34,035 bases of DNA, taken from contig PWKZ01000007.1 in NCBI GenBank assembly GCA_003559575.1, positions 1-34,035 of the forward strand, read 5' to 3'. A program made the translations under genes and the position numbers. Source of the DNA: Bradymonadales bacterium (lineage in GTDB: Bacteria; Myxococcota_A; UBA9042; PWKZ01). Numbering within the stretch: the first letter of the stretch is position 1; each line of letters begins with the position of its first letter. The notes beneath the pieces were generated by a model. It was not told the origin of the DNA and ran no database searches. It saw only the letters and a program-made list of their open reading frames with translations. This document shows positions 25,803 to 33,883 of this stretch, in pieces.

Positions 25803-26537
25803 GTGTCTCGCGCGAACCAAAAACTGCCGCTGCTCACGTTTTTGACGGTCCTGCTGCCGCTCTTGTCGGCCACCGAAGCAAAGGCCGACTTCTACCGCTG
25901 CGAGTACGACGGTCGCGTCTGGGTGACCAACAAGGTGCCCGCCGGGCAGCGGCGTAATTGCCGGCTCATCATGAAGACCAGGGTGCGCGAGGAGCCCGCG
26001 CAAGAACAGGCCGCGGCATCCCAGGCCGCCCCTCCGGCACCCCGCAAGCGCCTCGCCCCCCACACCCCGCGAGTCGCCGGTCGCGCGGTCTTCCCGGAAG
26101 AGCGGCTGTGGGCCATCGTGCAGGAGGCGGCCGAGCGCTACACCATCCCGGAGGCGCTGATACTGGCGGTGATCAAGATCGAGTCGAACTTCAGCCCGAC
26201 CGCGGTCTCGCGCGTCGGCGCCCAAGGTCTCATGCAGTTGATGCCCGGGACCGCCTCGGACCTCGGGGTAACGCGACCTTTCGACCCGCACCAAAACGTC
26301 ATGGGCGGGACACGGTTCTTGAGACAACTCGCCAACCGCTTCGAGGGCGACATAGTCCGCACCCTGGCCGGCTACCACGCCGGAGGCGGAGCCGTCAGCC
26401 GTCGCGAGGGGGTTCCGTTCACCGCCACCGAACAGTATGTGCGCTGGGTACTCGACCAGTACTATCGCTACAGGACCCTTCTTGAAGATCCTTTGCAGAC
26501 GAGCGCCCAGCAACGGGTGGAGGACGAGACACGTTGA
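25803..26537 (+). CDS. Lytic transglycosylase (SLT domain) with N-terminal DUF4124-like segment
   Basis: It cleaves peptidoglycan glycan strands, forming 1,6-anhydro-MurNAc ends. The GTG start at 25803 has GGGAGG seven bases upstream; the track ORF from 24420 is out of context. The 244 residues begin with a signal peptide ending near ATEAKA, then FYRCEYDGRVWVTNKVP, a DUF4124-like segment, and a Pro/Ala linker. The SLT domain holds catalytic Glu127 (LAVIKIESNFSPTAVS), GAQGLMQLMPGTA and LAGYHAGGGAV; the usual form of the last motif is YNAGxGAV. It probably acts in the periplasm. The stop overlaps the pgsA start by TTGA. Confidence 0.92.
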   Translation: MSRANQKLPLLTFLTVLLPLLSATEAKADFYRCEYDGRVWVTNKVPAGQRRNCRLIMKTRVREEPAQEQAAASQAAPPAPRKRLAPHTPRVAGRAVFPEERLWAIVQEAAERYTIPEALILAVIKIESNFSPTAVSRVGAQGLMQLMPGTASDLGVTRPFDPHQNVMGGTRFLRQLANRFEGDIVRTLAGYHAGGGAVSRREGVPFTATEQYVRWVLDQYYRYRTLLEDPLQTSAQQRVEDETR

Positions 26538-27199
26538 GCCCTCGCAAATCACAACGACGCTCCGGGGCGCGCCAACTGCGCGACGAGTTTCTAAACGTCC
26601 CCAACATGCTCACGATGATGCGGATCGCGGCGATCCCTTTCGTCATGCTGTTGCTCGAGCTTTCTCGCTTACCGGCCGAGGCCTCCGACAGGCAGGTTTA
26701 TGTCTCCCACCTCTACTGCTTCTGGGCGGCGGTGGTGTTCGGCCTGGCGGCGGGCACCGACTGGCTCGACGGGTGGTTGGCGCGCAACATGGGCTGGACG
26801 AGCCTGATCGGCAAGCTGCTCGATCCCTTGGCCGACAAGTTAATCGTCATGGCGGCGCTCGTCACCCTGGTCGCGCTGGAGCGCTCCCCCGCCTGGCTGG
26901 TCGTGCTCCTGTTGGCGCGCGAAATTGGGATCTCGGGGCTGCGGAGCCTCGCCTCCAGCGAGGGGCTCATCATCGACGTGGTGCAAACCGGCAAGTGGAA
27001 GACCGCCTTCCAATTGGTCGGGATCATCGGCCTACTGATGCACTACACCTATCCTATCGATTTCTTGTTCATTCGTTTCGAGGTGAACTTCCACGTGGTC
27101 GGGCTCACTCTGGTCGGGATATCGATGGCGTTCTCGCTGCTCAGCGCCTTCTCCTACTTCCGATCCTTCCTGCGAGCCATCGCCGCAAGGTATCGTTGA
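26534..27199 (+). CDS. pgsA: CDP-diacylglycerol-glycerol-3-phosphate 3-phosphatidyltransferase (PgsA)
   Basis: It makes phosphatidylglycerol-phosphate from CDP-diacylglycerol, the route to phosphatidylglycerol and cardiolipin. The complete CDP-alcohol phosphotransferase motif is present: D76-x2-D79-G80-x2-A83-R84-x8-G93-x3-D97-x3-D101. The N-terminal LNVPNMLTMMRIAAIPFVMLLL and several later helices match PgsA. 221 residues, slightly longer than the usual 180-200 because of a basic N-terminal extension and an inserted loop at about 43-58. The start is TTG 26534, overlapping the transglycosylase stop. A related inositol- or serine-specific enzyme is less likely on overall resemblance, but is not excluded. 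Confidence 0.88.
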   Translation: MSPRKSQRRSGARQLRDEFLNVPNMLTMMRIAAIPFVMLLLELSRLPAEASDRQVYVSHLYCFWAAVVFGLAAGTDWLDGWLARNMGWTSLIGKLLDPLADKLIVMAALVTLVALERSPAWLVVLLLAREIGISGLRSLASSEGLIIDVVQTGKWKTAFQLVGIIGLLMHYTYPIDFLFIRFEVNFHVVGLTLVGISMAFSLLSAFSYFRSFLRAIAARYR

Positions 27200-27224
27200 G
27201 AGTCGATCTGCGTACTGGTAGCAT
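27196..27224 (+). promoter_or_regulatory. Possible promoter of the Cys-rich lipoprotein pair
   Basis: TTGAGA (27196-27201) and TAGCAT (27219-27224) are separated by 17 bp, 37 bp upstream of the first lipoprotein start. The -35 overlaps the end of pgsA. The -10 match is moderate. Confidence 0.4.
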
Positions 27225-27260
27225 ATCGACTGTGTTGAGCTTTGGTGGGGAGCCGGGACC

Positions 27261-28979
27261 ATGAGAGCAATTGCCGACAACAGACTGACCGTGCGGTTTG
27301 CCGTGTTCGCGACGCTCGCGCTGCTGGCTGTGCTTTCCACCGCGGCCTGCGAAAGTCCGGACGACTCGGATCTCGGCGATAGACCTCCCGGCCTCGACAT
27401 CTCGTTCGGTGGAGGAGGCGGCTCCCCGCGACCAGACACGGGCTGCATCCCCAATTGCGCCGGCAGAGACTGCGGTGATGACGGCTGCGGCGGCTCGTGC
27501 GGTCAATGCCAACCTGGTGAGGATTGTGTCGACGGACAATGCCTCCCCTGCGTGCCCCAATGCGCCGCCGACGGCACCCCTTGCGGGCCGGACGGCTGCG
27601 GAGGTTCGTGTGGCGAATGCGAAGGCAACGAGACCTGCCTGGCTGGTCGCTGCGGCGGCTGCGTGCCGAGCTGTGCCGGCAGGGACTGCGGCGGCGACGG
27701 CTGCGGCGGCTCGTGCGGCCAATGCCAACCTGATGAGGATTGTGTCGACGGGCAGTGTGTGCCCTGCGTGCCCCAATGCGCCACCGAAGGAACCCCCTGC
27801 GGGCCCGATGGTTGCGGCGGGTTCTGCCCGCCGGGCAGCGACGGCGAATGCGAAGGCACCGACATCTGCCACCTTGGAGTGTGCGTCCCTTGCGAGCCCA
27901 CCTGCGCCACGGAAGGGACCCCCTGCGGGCCCGACGGCTGCGGCGGGTTCTGTCCGCCGGGCAGTGACGGCTTGTGTGAGGGCAACGACGTCTGCCAGGG
28001 CGGCGTCTGCCAGCCGTGCATCCCCAACTGCGAAGGGATGACCTGCGGTGACGACGGCTGCGGTGGTTCGTGCGGCGAGTGCCCTGATCGAAACCAGGAG
28101 TGCGACCCGCACCTGGGTCGCTGCGTGATGAAGTGCATCCCCAACTGCGCCGGGCGCGAGTGCGGGCCCGACGGTTGCGGCGGAGTCTGTCCGCCGGGCG
28201 GCGACGGTGAGTGCGAGGAGGGGCTCGTCTGCAACAACGCCAACGGAAACTGCCAGGAGACCTGCGTCCCGTTTTGCACCTTACGCGAGTGCGGCTCCGA
28301 CGGCTGCGGCGGGTTATGTCCGCCGGGAAGCGACGGGACCTGCGAGTTTCCCAGAAACTGCCACGAATTCAGCGGAAAGTGTGTCGACGAATGCCAGCGC
28401 CAATGCGACGGCCGCGAGTGCGGCGACGACCAGTGCGGGGGGCGCTGCGGCTATTGCGATCTCGATTACGGCTGCGACGAGGATGGCCAGTGCGCGCTGC
28501 TGGCGCTGGCCTGTCCTCGGATTCGAGACTGCGTGCGGGCCTGCGGGCCCGACAACCCGCCCTGTGTGAGTCGTTGCCGCACAGAGGGGGCTCCGTCCTC
28601 CAAGCTGCTCTACGACAACTTGCAGAGCTGCCGCAATGTCCACTGCACGGGGAACCTCTCCGCCGCCGAGCTCGAGCGCTGCCTCGCGGAGAGCTGCCGG
28701 CAACAACTCGTCTCCTGCAGCCTCGACTTCAACTGCGGCTGTCCCGGCACGCTCTCCTGTCTCTCGGTCTCCCAGTGCATGGTTGGCTGCGGCGACGCGA
28801 TTTGTCTAAACTACTGCCTGTGCCAGGCCAATGAGCCCTCGTTCGCGGCTGCAAAGAACCTGGCTGTCTGTTATATCAACAACTGCCCGGCGATCACCCC
28901 CGGCTGCCTGCAATCGGCCGGAATGTTCGGGATGGGCGCCTGCTTCGGAGCGCAAATGAGCTGTTGGGGAGAGAACTGA
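27261..28979 (+). CDS. Cys-rich repeat lipoprotein with nine CGxDGCGG modules
   Basis: The function is unknown. The 572-residue product has a lipoprotein signal (AVLSTAA|C30), a short Asp/Gly linker and nine tandem modules of about 35-43 residues (about 61-410). Each follows C-x-P-x-C...C-G-x-D-G-C-G-G-x-C-G-x-C or the variant CGGFCPPGSDGxC. A distinct C-terminal Cys-rich domain (about 415-572) starts with CPRIRDCVRACG and contains LYDNLQSC and LNYCLCQANEPSFA. All cysteines imply many disulphides, so it is surely exported. Such repeat lipoproteins are common in Myxococcota-like genomes and are thought to be surface-exposed. The next gene is a shorter paralogue overlapping by one base. Confidence 0.88.
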   Translation: MRAIADNRLTVRFAVFATLALLAVLSTAACESPDDSDLGDRPPGLDISFGGGGGSPRPDTGCIPNCAGRDCGDDGCGGSCGQCQPGEDCVDGQCLPCVPQCAADGTPCGPDGCGGSCGECEGNETCLAGRCGGCVPSCAGRDCGGDGCGGSCGQCQPDEDCVDGQCVPCVPQCATEGTPCGPDGCGGFCPPGSDGECEGTDICHLGVCVPCEPTCATEGTPCGPDGCGGFCPPGSDGLCEGNDVCQGGVCQPCIPNCEGMTCGDDGCGGSCGECPDRNQECDPHLGRCVMKCIPNCAGRECGPDGCGGVCPPGGDGECEEGLVCNNANGNCQETCVPFCTLRECGSDGCGGLCPPGSDGTCEFPRNCHEFSGKCVDECQRQCDGRECGDDQCGGRCGYCDLDYGCDEDGQCALLALACPRIRDCVRACGPDNPPCVSRCRTEGAPSSKLLYDNLQSCRNVHCTGNLSAAELERCLAESCRQQLVSCSLDFNCGCPGTLSCLSVSQCMVGCGDAICLNYCLCQANEPSFAAAKNLAVCYINNCPAITPGCLQSAGMFGMGACFGAQMSCWGEN

Positions 28980-30268
28980 TGAAAACCGCCCGTTCAACCA
29001 TGGCCACCATGGCCGCTATCTTGCTATTTTTCGCCCTGCCTGCTTGCGAGAGCGACGACGCCGATCCCGTCGCGAGTGACATCACGGGAGGCCAAGAGGT
29101 GAGCTTCGGCAACGGCAGCCCGCCCACCGACACGGCCTCTCCGGAGGACACAGTCGAAGACGATCCGGACGGCCAGTTCTACTCCGATGTTCCGAGCGAT
29201 TGCGAGCCCAACTGCGAAGGGCTCGAATGCGGTCCCGATCCGGTGTGTGGTTGGAGCTGCGGCGATTGCCCAGGCTACGACTTCTGCATGGAAGGAGTCT
29301 GCCACGAGTGCATCCCCAACTGCGAGCGCGATTTCAGGAATTGCGGTGACGACGGCTGCGGCGGAAGCTGCGGCGAGTGTACCGATCAATACCAGGAGTG
29401 CGACGAGCACATCGGCCGCTGTGTGATGGGCTGCATTCCCAACTGCGCAGGGCGCCAGTGCGGCCCCGATGGCTGCGGCGGGAGCTGCGGCGACTGCGCG
29501 CCGGAGCTCACCTGCAACACCGCCAACGGCAACTGCCAAGAGACTTGTGTCCCATATTGCACCAACCGCGAGTGCGGCACCGACGGCTGCGGTGGGTTCT
29601 GCCCGCCGGGCAGCGACGGGACCTGCGAGTTCCCCAGAAACTGCTACGAGTTCAGCGGGAGATGCGTCGACGAATGCGTCCGCCAGTGCGAGGGCCGCGA
29701 GTGCGGCGACGATCAATGCGGTGGCCGCTGTGGGTACTGTGCTCTCGGCTACGGTTGCAACGAGATGGTCGGCGAGTGCGAGCCGTTGCCGCTCACCTGC
29801 TCCCAGGTGCGGCTCTGTATCCGGGCATGCGGCACGGTCGACGAGGAGTGTCCGGACGAATGTCGCGCGATCTCCACCGGCACGTCGTTGACCCTGTTCG
29901 ACAACTTGCAGTCCTGCCTCGCGACCCACTGCGCCGATGAGCCCTGGGCATCGCTCAACATCTGTCTGGCGGAGCACTGCCGCAGCGCGCTCACGGCCTG
30001 CGGACTCGACTTCCGCTGCGGCGATCCGGGTACCCAGGCCTGCATGAGCGCCGCCACTTGCATGGGGAGCTGCGGTGACGCGGCGTGTGTCAACAACTGC
30101 CTGTGCCAGGCTGACGAGCCCGCCTACGGTCAAGCGCGCGCGTACGCCGAGTGCATCGTCCAGAACTGCCCGGCGTTCGACGCCGAGTGCCTCCAGGAAG
30201 CCCAGATGCCGATGATGGGTTCATGCGGTATGCAGTGGATGAGCTGCATGGGCGGGACACCCATGTAG
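28979..30268 (+). CDS. Cys-rich repeat lipoprotein, five-module paralogue of the preceding gene
   Basis: The start is ATG 28979 (TGATG overlap with the previous stop, GGGGAGA upstream); the track's TTG 28964 is less likely. The 429 residues have a signal ending FFALPA|C23, an acidic linker, and five Cys modules. Of these the last three (CIPNCAGRQCGPDGCGG, CVPYCTNRECGTDGCGG and CVRQCEGRECGDDQCGG) match the last three modules of the upstream protein almost residue for residue. The C-terminal domain is also shared (LFDNLQSCLATHC, NNCLCQADEPAYG). The pair therefore arose by tandem duplication, followed by gain or loss of N-terminal modules. The function is unknown; it is predicted to be an outer-surface or periplasmic lipoprotein. 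Confidence 0.88.
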   Translation: MKTARSTMATMAAILLFFALPACESDDADPVASDITGGQEVSFGNGSPPTDTASPEDTVEDDPDGQFYSDVPSDCEPNCEGLECGPDPVCGWSCGDCPGYDFCMEGVCHECIPNCERDFRNCGDDGCGGSCGECTDQYQECDEHIGRCVMGCIPNCAGRQCGPDGCGGSCGDCAPELTCNTANGNCQETCVPYCTNRECGTDGCGGFCPPGSDGTCEFPRNCYEFSGRCVDECVRQCEGRECGDDQCGGRCGYCALGYGCNEMVGECEPLPLTCSQVRLCIRACGTVDEECPDECRAISTGTSLTLFDNLQSCLATHCADEPWASLNICLAEHCRSALTACGLDFRCGDPGTQACMSAATCMGSCGDAACVNNCLCQADEPAYGQARAYAECIVQNCPAFDAECLQEAQMPMMGSCGMQWMSCMGGTPM

Positions 30269-30317
30269 CCGCCCGCGCTCGAGAGCGCAGGGAGCGCGCA
30301 AGGCGGGTTCGCGCCCG

Positions 30318-31373
30318 CTATGCGCGTTGGCGGTACTTGCGGGTCGTAGCGTAGTAGAGAATCCCCAACAGAGGCACCAGGAACACCCCCCAATCGCGCA
30401 CCCCGGCGGCGATGGCGTCCAGGTCCGAACCCCAGACCTCCAGGAGCGACCTCCTCAGTAGCTGCCCAAACGCTTCACCGCCCATCACTTCGAGCGCCAG
30501 CGCGACCCCCCAGCATCCGAGCGTCACGAACGCCCCCAGGAGCCCCAGCCACAGCCCGGGCATACTGAAGGTCAGCGGCGGGACGACGAGCAGCAAAAGC
30601 CCCACCGCCATCCCAACCACCAGCGGGAGCGGAGTCAAAGCCTGCGGCAGCGCCGCCCCATGGAACAGATCGCGGGCGATGGTGATGAGCGGTAGCGCAC
30701 CAAGCAGGGAGATGAGCAGCGGCATCAGCGGCAACGGCGGGGGCACGATGGTGGGGCTCGTGTGTCGAGGGCGCCCCTCCGAGATCGGCGGCGCCGGATG
30801 CTCGATCAGCTCGGCCGACACCGACGAGGCCTGCACTGTCTCGGCCTCCTGCTTGTCGTGCACCTCAACCGGAGGTGTCGAGTCGCCCGACGGCGTCGAG
30901 TCGGCCGGCCCCTGAGCATCCAAAAATGGGCTTTGCTGCACTATCGTTGCCGCGTCGTCGGAGTATTGTTCCGTTTCGGCCTCACGCGCAGCCGACTCCT
31001 CGGCCTCACGCGCAGCCGCCTCCTCGGCCTCACGCGCAGCCGCCTCCTCGGCCTCGCGCAGAGCCGACTCCTCGGCCTCACGCAGAGCCGCCTCCTCGGC
31101 CTCACGCAGAGCCGCCTCCTCGGCCTCACGCGCAGCCGCCTCCTCGGCCTCGCGCGCAGGCGACTCCTCGGCCTCACGCGCAGGCGACTCTTGCTCCTCG
31201 AAAAGAGAAGCGAACTCTTCGACCTCGGCCGCCCGCAGCCATTTCTCCATCCCGGGCCGCCAGATCTGAGTGCGCCCAGTCACCTTCTTCTCGGCGACCC
31301 AGGCACGAATGGTCTCCTCATCCACCGGACCGAGTTTCTGGCCCTGAATATAGGCCTTCCAGACCGCCGCCAT
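30318..31373 (-). CDS. GYF_2-domain membrane protein with charged octapeptide repeats
   Basis: The 351-residue product opens with a GYF_2 (DUF4339-type) domain at 5-55: WKAYIQGQKLGPVDEETIRAWV and TQIWRPGMEKWLRAAEV. Next come nine octapeptide repeats of the type E-A-A-A-R-E-A-E (about 62-135), likely a stiff charged alpha-helix. An acidic/Pro-rich linker leads to four transmembrane helices at the C-terminus (LPLMPLLISLLGALPLITI, PLVVGMAVGLLLLVVPP, LWLGLLGAFVTLGCWGVAL and VFLVPLLGILYYA). GYF_2 domains probably bind peptides; the partner is unknown. GGGAGG lies five bases upstream of the start. It converges with the Cys-rich lipoprotein gene. Confidence 0.85.
   Translation of the reverse strand: MAAVWKAYIQGQKLGPVDEETIRAWVAEKKVTGRTQIWRPGMEKWLRAAEVEEFASLFEEQESPAREAEESPAREAEEAAAREAEEAALREAEEAALREAEESALREAEEAAAREAEEAAAREAEESAAREAETEQYSDDAATIVQQSPFLDAQGPADSTPSGDSTPPVEVHDKQEAETVQASSVSAELIEHPAPPISEGRPRHTSPTIVPPPLPLMPLLISLLGALPLITIARDLFHGAALPQALTPLPLVVGMAVGLLLLVVPPLTFSMPGLWLGLLGAFVTLGCWGVALALEVMGGEAFGQLLRRSLLEVWGSDLDAIAAGVRDWGVFLVPLLGILYYATTRKYRQRA
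30976..31191. repeat. 24-bp minisatellite, nine copies, within the GYF_2 gene
   Basis: Nine tandem near-identical 24-bp units of the type CCTCGGCCTCACGCGCAGCCG lie in frame with the GYF_2 gene and encode its octapeptide repeats. Differences are mostly single bases (CACGC/CGCGC, GCAGCC/AGAGCC/GCAGGC, GCCTCC/GACTCC). The units are contiguous with no spacers, so this is not a CRISPR. In-frame copy change would lengthen or shorten the helix by eight residues. Confidence 0.9.
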
Positions 31374-31439
31374 TCCGACCTCCCGGGTTCATCTTGTCCT
31401 AAAGAACCACACCGCTTGCGAAGCCAGTGTGCATCAGGC

Positions 31440-32768
31440 TCACTCGCCGGTCAAGCCTGGGGGGAGGCGTTCGATGTGGGTCACGAGCTCTTCGCCCATG
31501 AGGAGCCGCAGCGTATTCTTGAGTTTGGTGAGCTGGATGAACAGATCGTGCTCCACATGGTGGTTCTCCGGCACCATCGGGCTCTTGAAGTAGAAGGACA
31601 ACCACTCCTGAATGCCCCGCAACCCCGCGCGCTTGGCGAGATCCATGAACAGCACCAGATCAAGGACGATGGGTGCCGCCAAGATACTGTCACGGCAGAG
31701 GAAATCCACCTTGATCTGCATCGGGTAGTCGAGCCAGCCAAAGATGTCGAGGTTATCCCATCCCTCCTTGTTGTCTCCACGGGGCGGATAATAGTTGATC
31801 CGCACCTTGTGATAAATGTCCCCGTAAAGTTCAGGATACAGATCGGGCTGGAGAATGGTGTCGAGCACCCCCAGCTTGCTCTCCTCCTTGGTCCGGAATG
31901 AATCGGGATCGTCCAGCACCTCCCCGTCGCGGTTGCCCAGGATATTGGTCGAGAACCACCCGGCGAGACCAATCTGGCGCGCTTTCAGCCCCGGCGCCAG
32001 AATCGTCTTCATCAAGGTCTGGCCCGTCTTGAAGTCCTTGCCGCAAAGCGGCACCGCATTCTCGCGCGCCAGCATGATCAACGCCGGAATGTCGGCGGTC
32101 AGGTTAGGCGCCCCGTTGGCGTACGGCACTCCGCACTTGATCGCCGCGTAGGCATACAACATGCTTGGAGTGATGGCAGGATCGTTTTCGGCCAACCCCT
32201 TCTCGAACGCCTCCGGCGTGGCGTGCACCGCCGAACGCTCGAGGTAGACCTCGGTGCTGCCACACCACACCATCACCAACCGCTCGAGGCCGTGCTCGTC
32301 CTTGAAACGCTCGATGTCGTCGATCAGCATCCGCGCGAGGTCGGCTTTCCCGGCGGCGCGCTTGACGTGTGGTCCAGAGAGCTTGCGCACATAGTTGCTG
32401 TCAAAGGCCGCCTTCATGGGCTTGATCGAGCGCAAGAAATCCTCGATCGACGCCAGGGATCCGGCGTCCAACACCGCCGCCTTACGGGTGGCCTCGAACA
32501 TGTCATCCGGGAAGACATCCCAGCCTCCGAAGACCAGATCATCCAATCCGGCCAACGGAACGAACTCGTGGATTCGCGGGAATCGGTTCTCGGGTCGTTT
32601 CCCGAGACGAATGGTCCCCATTTGCGAGAGGCTGCCTATCGGTCGCGCCTCACCTCGCCGGATCGCCTCGACGCCGGCGATAAAAGTGGTCGCCACCGCT
32701 CCCAGGCCCGGGAGCAAAACCCCCAACCGGCCTTCTTTCGGGCTAATTGAGATAGGTGATTGTTTCAT
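31440..32768 (-). CDS. ino1: myo-Inositol-1-phosphate synthase
   Basis: This NAD-dependent enzyme cyclises glucose-6-phosphate to inositol-3-phosphate. The 442 residues show the Rossmann-type start RLGVLLPGLGAVATTFIAGVEA and the conserved GGWDVFPDDMFEAT, then PYANGAPNLTADIPAL, PLCGKDFKTGQTLMKTILAP and TNILGNRDGEVLDDPDSFRTKEESKLGVLD, a classical family signature. The length is at the bacterial norm. GGGAGG lies about 11 bases upstream of ATG 32768. The product could feed phosphatidylinositol, inositol sphingolipids or soluble inositol solutes. The window holds a sphingosine-phosphate-lyase homologue but no identified inositol-lipid synthase. Confidence 0.94.
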   Translation of the reverse strand: MKQSPISISPKEGRLGVLLPGLGAVATTFIAGVEAIRRGEARPIGSLSQMGTIRLGKRPENRFPRIHEFVPLAGLDDLVFGGWDVFPDDMFEATRKAAVLDAGSLASIEDFLRSIKPMKAAFDSNYVRKLSGPHVKRAAGKADLARMLIDDIERFKDEHGLERLVMVWCGSTEVYLERSAVHATPEAFEKGLAENDPAITPSMLYAYAAIKCGVPYANGAPNLTADIPALIMLARENAVPLCGKDFKTGQTLMKTILAPGLKARQIGLAGWFSTNILGNRDGEVLDDPDSFRTKEESKLGVLDTILQPDLYPELYGDIYHKVRINYYPPRGDNKEGWDNLDIFGWLDYPMQIKVDFLCRDSILAAPIVLDLVLFMDLAKRAGLRGIQEWLSFYFKSPMVPENHHVEHDLFIQLTKLKNTLRLLMGEELVTHIERLPPGLTGE

Positions 32769-32881
32769 ATCTTCATGTCCCTCCCGACAAACGCCTCCAA
32801 CCGGGCCTCACGGATGCAAAGCCACAACGGCGGATAGCACACCTTGGAAAACCGAGCAAATCCATTGCAAGCTCGACAAAA

Positions 32882-33883
32882 TCAAACGGTGGGGCGCAAG
32901 GCGCCGATCTCTTGCACGCCGAGCCACAGCATCATGAGCCGCTCGAGACCGAGGCAACCTCCCGCGGTACGCGCCGGGAGTCGCCGCAAGCTCATCAAGA
33001 AGCGCTCATCCGGCGGCGGCGGACTCCGTCCCTCGGCCCGCTCGGCTTCTTGCTCGAAGCGCCGGCGTTGAAGATCAGGGTCGGTCAGCTCGGAGTAGCA
33101 GTTGGCAAGCTCCACGCCGGCGACGAACAACTCCAGCTGCTCGGCCAGCCACGGGCGCTCGGGATTGGGCCGCGCCTGAGCGGCGATGCCTGCGGGGTAG
33201 TGGGTCAGGATTGTGGGCGCGGTGAGGCCCAACTTCGGCTGAATCTCGACCGCCAACAGACGATGGAAAGCTTCCCGCCAGTCACTGACACCCTTATGAC
33301 CACACCTCTCGGCGAGCGCCGGCAAGCCCTCAATCGCGTCCGGCCCCTCGATGGGGTAATCGAGATGCCGCCGAAATGCTTCGGGCACCGAGAGCCGCTC
33401 ACACCTTTGGGCCAGCAGCGCCGGGGCCGGGTTCCCCAAAACAGGGGGGCGCATAGCCCCCGGCGCGGCCCCCTCCTCGCCAGAAGTGAGCCACCGCCGC
33501 AGCGAGTCCAAAAGCCCGATCAAATCAGCCTCGATCTCGTCCAGGCCGGCCTCCAGCCGATACCATTCGAGTAACCTGAAATGACTGCGGTGCAGAGGTC
33601 CCTCCTCCTCACCGTCGCGAAACGAGTGCCCGATCTCAAAGAGATCGCGCCCGACCTCGGCCAACAGTATCTTGAGCGCCCCCTCGGGCGAGGTGGGCAG
33701 ATAGCGTCTCTCCGCGCCCTTGCGTCGCTGCAGTGTCACCGTGAGCGGCGTGATGTGGGCCTCGCTCGGCACCCACGGCACGAGCAGGGGTGTGTCAACC
33801 TCTAGAAAACCGCCCCAAAGAAAGAAGCTCCGCACGCGCGAAAGGAAAAGCGAACGAGCGATAATGACTTCACTCCGGTTCAT
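32882..33883 (-). CDS. epmA: EpmA-like elongation factor P lysine-tRNA-ligase homologue
   Basis: EpmA (GenX/PoxA) is a class II lysyl-tRNA-synthetase-like enzyme that attaches beta-lysine to a lysine of EF-P. The 333 residues from ATG 33883 (GGAGAG upstream) lack the N-terminal anticodon-binding domain of LysS, as expected. Catalytic-core signatures are LEVDTPLLVPWVPSEAHITP, LPTSPEGALKILLAEVGRDLFEIGHSFRDGE, HRSHFRLLEWYR (motif 2) and GGCLGLERLMMLWLG (motif 3). The track ORF starting at 34021 adds 46 unrelated residues. The upstream 150 bp (33884-34035) show no clear gene or promoter. EpmB and EF-P are not in the window. Confidence 0.9.
   Translation of the reverse strand: MNRSEVIIARSLFLSRVRSFFLWGGFLEVDTPLLVPWVPSEAHITPLTVTLQRRKGAERRYLPTSPEGALKILLAEVGRDLFEIGHSFRDGEEEGPLHRSHFRLLEWYRLEAGLDEIEADLIGLLDSLRRWLTSGEEGAAPGAMRPPVLGNPAPALLAQRCERLSVPEAFRRHLDYPIEGPDAIEGLPALAERCGHKGVSDWREAFHRLLAVEIQPKLGLTAPTILTHYPAGIAAQARPNPERPWLAEQLELFVAGVELANCYSELTDPDLQRRRFEQEAERAEGRSPPPPDERFLMSLRRLPARTAGGCLGLERLMMLWLGVQEIGALRPTV

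Noticed and set aside
30976-31191. CRISPR-like repeat array
   Set aside because: The 24-bp units are contiguous without spacers and are in frame within a coding region.
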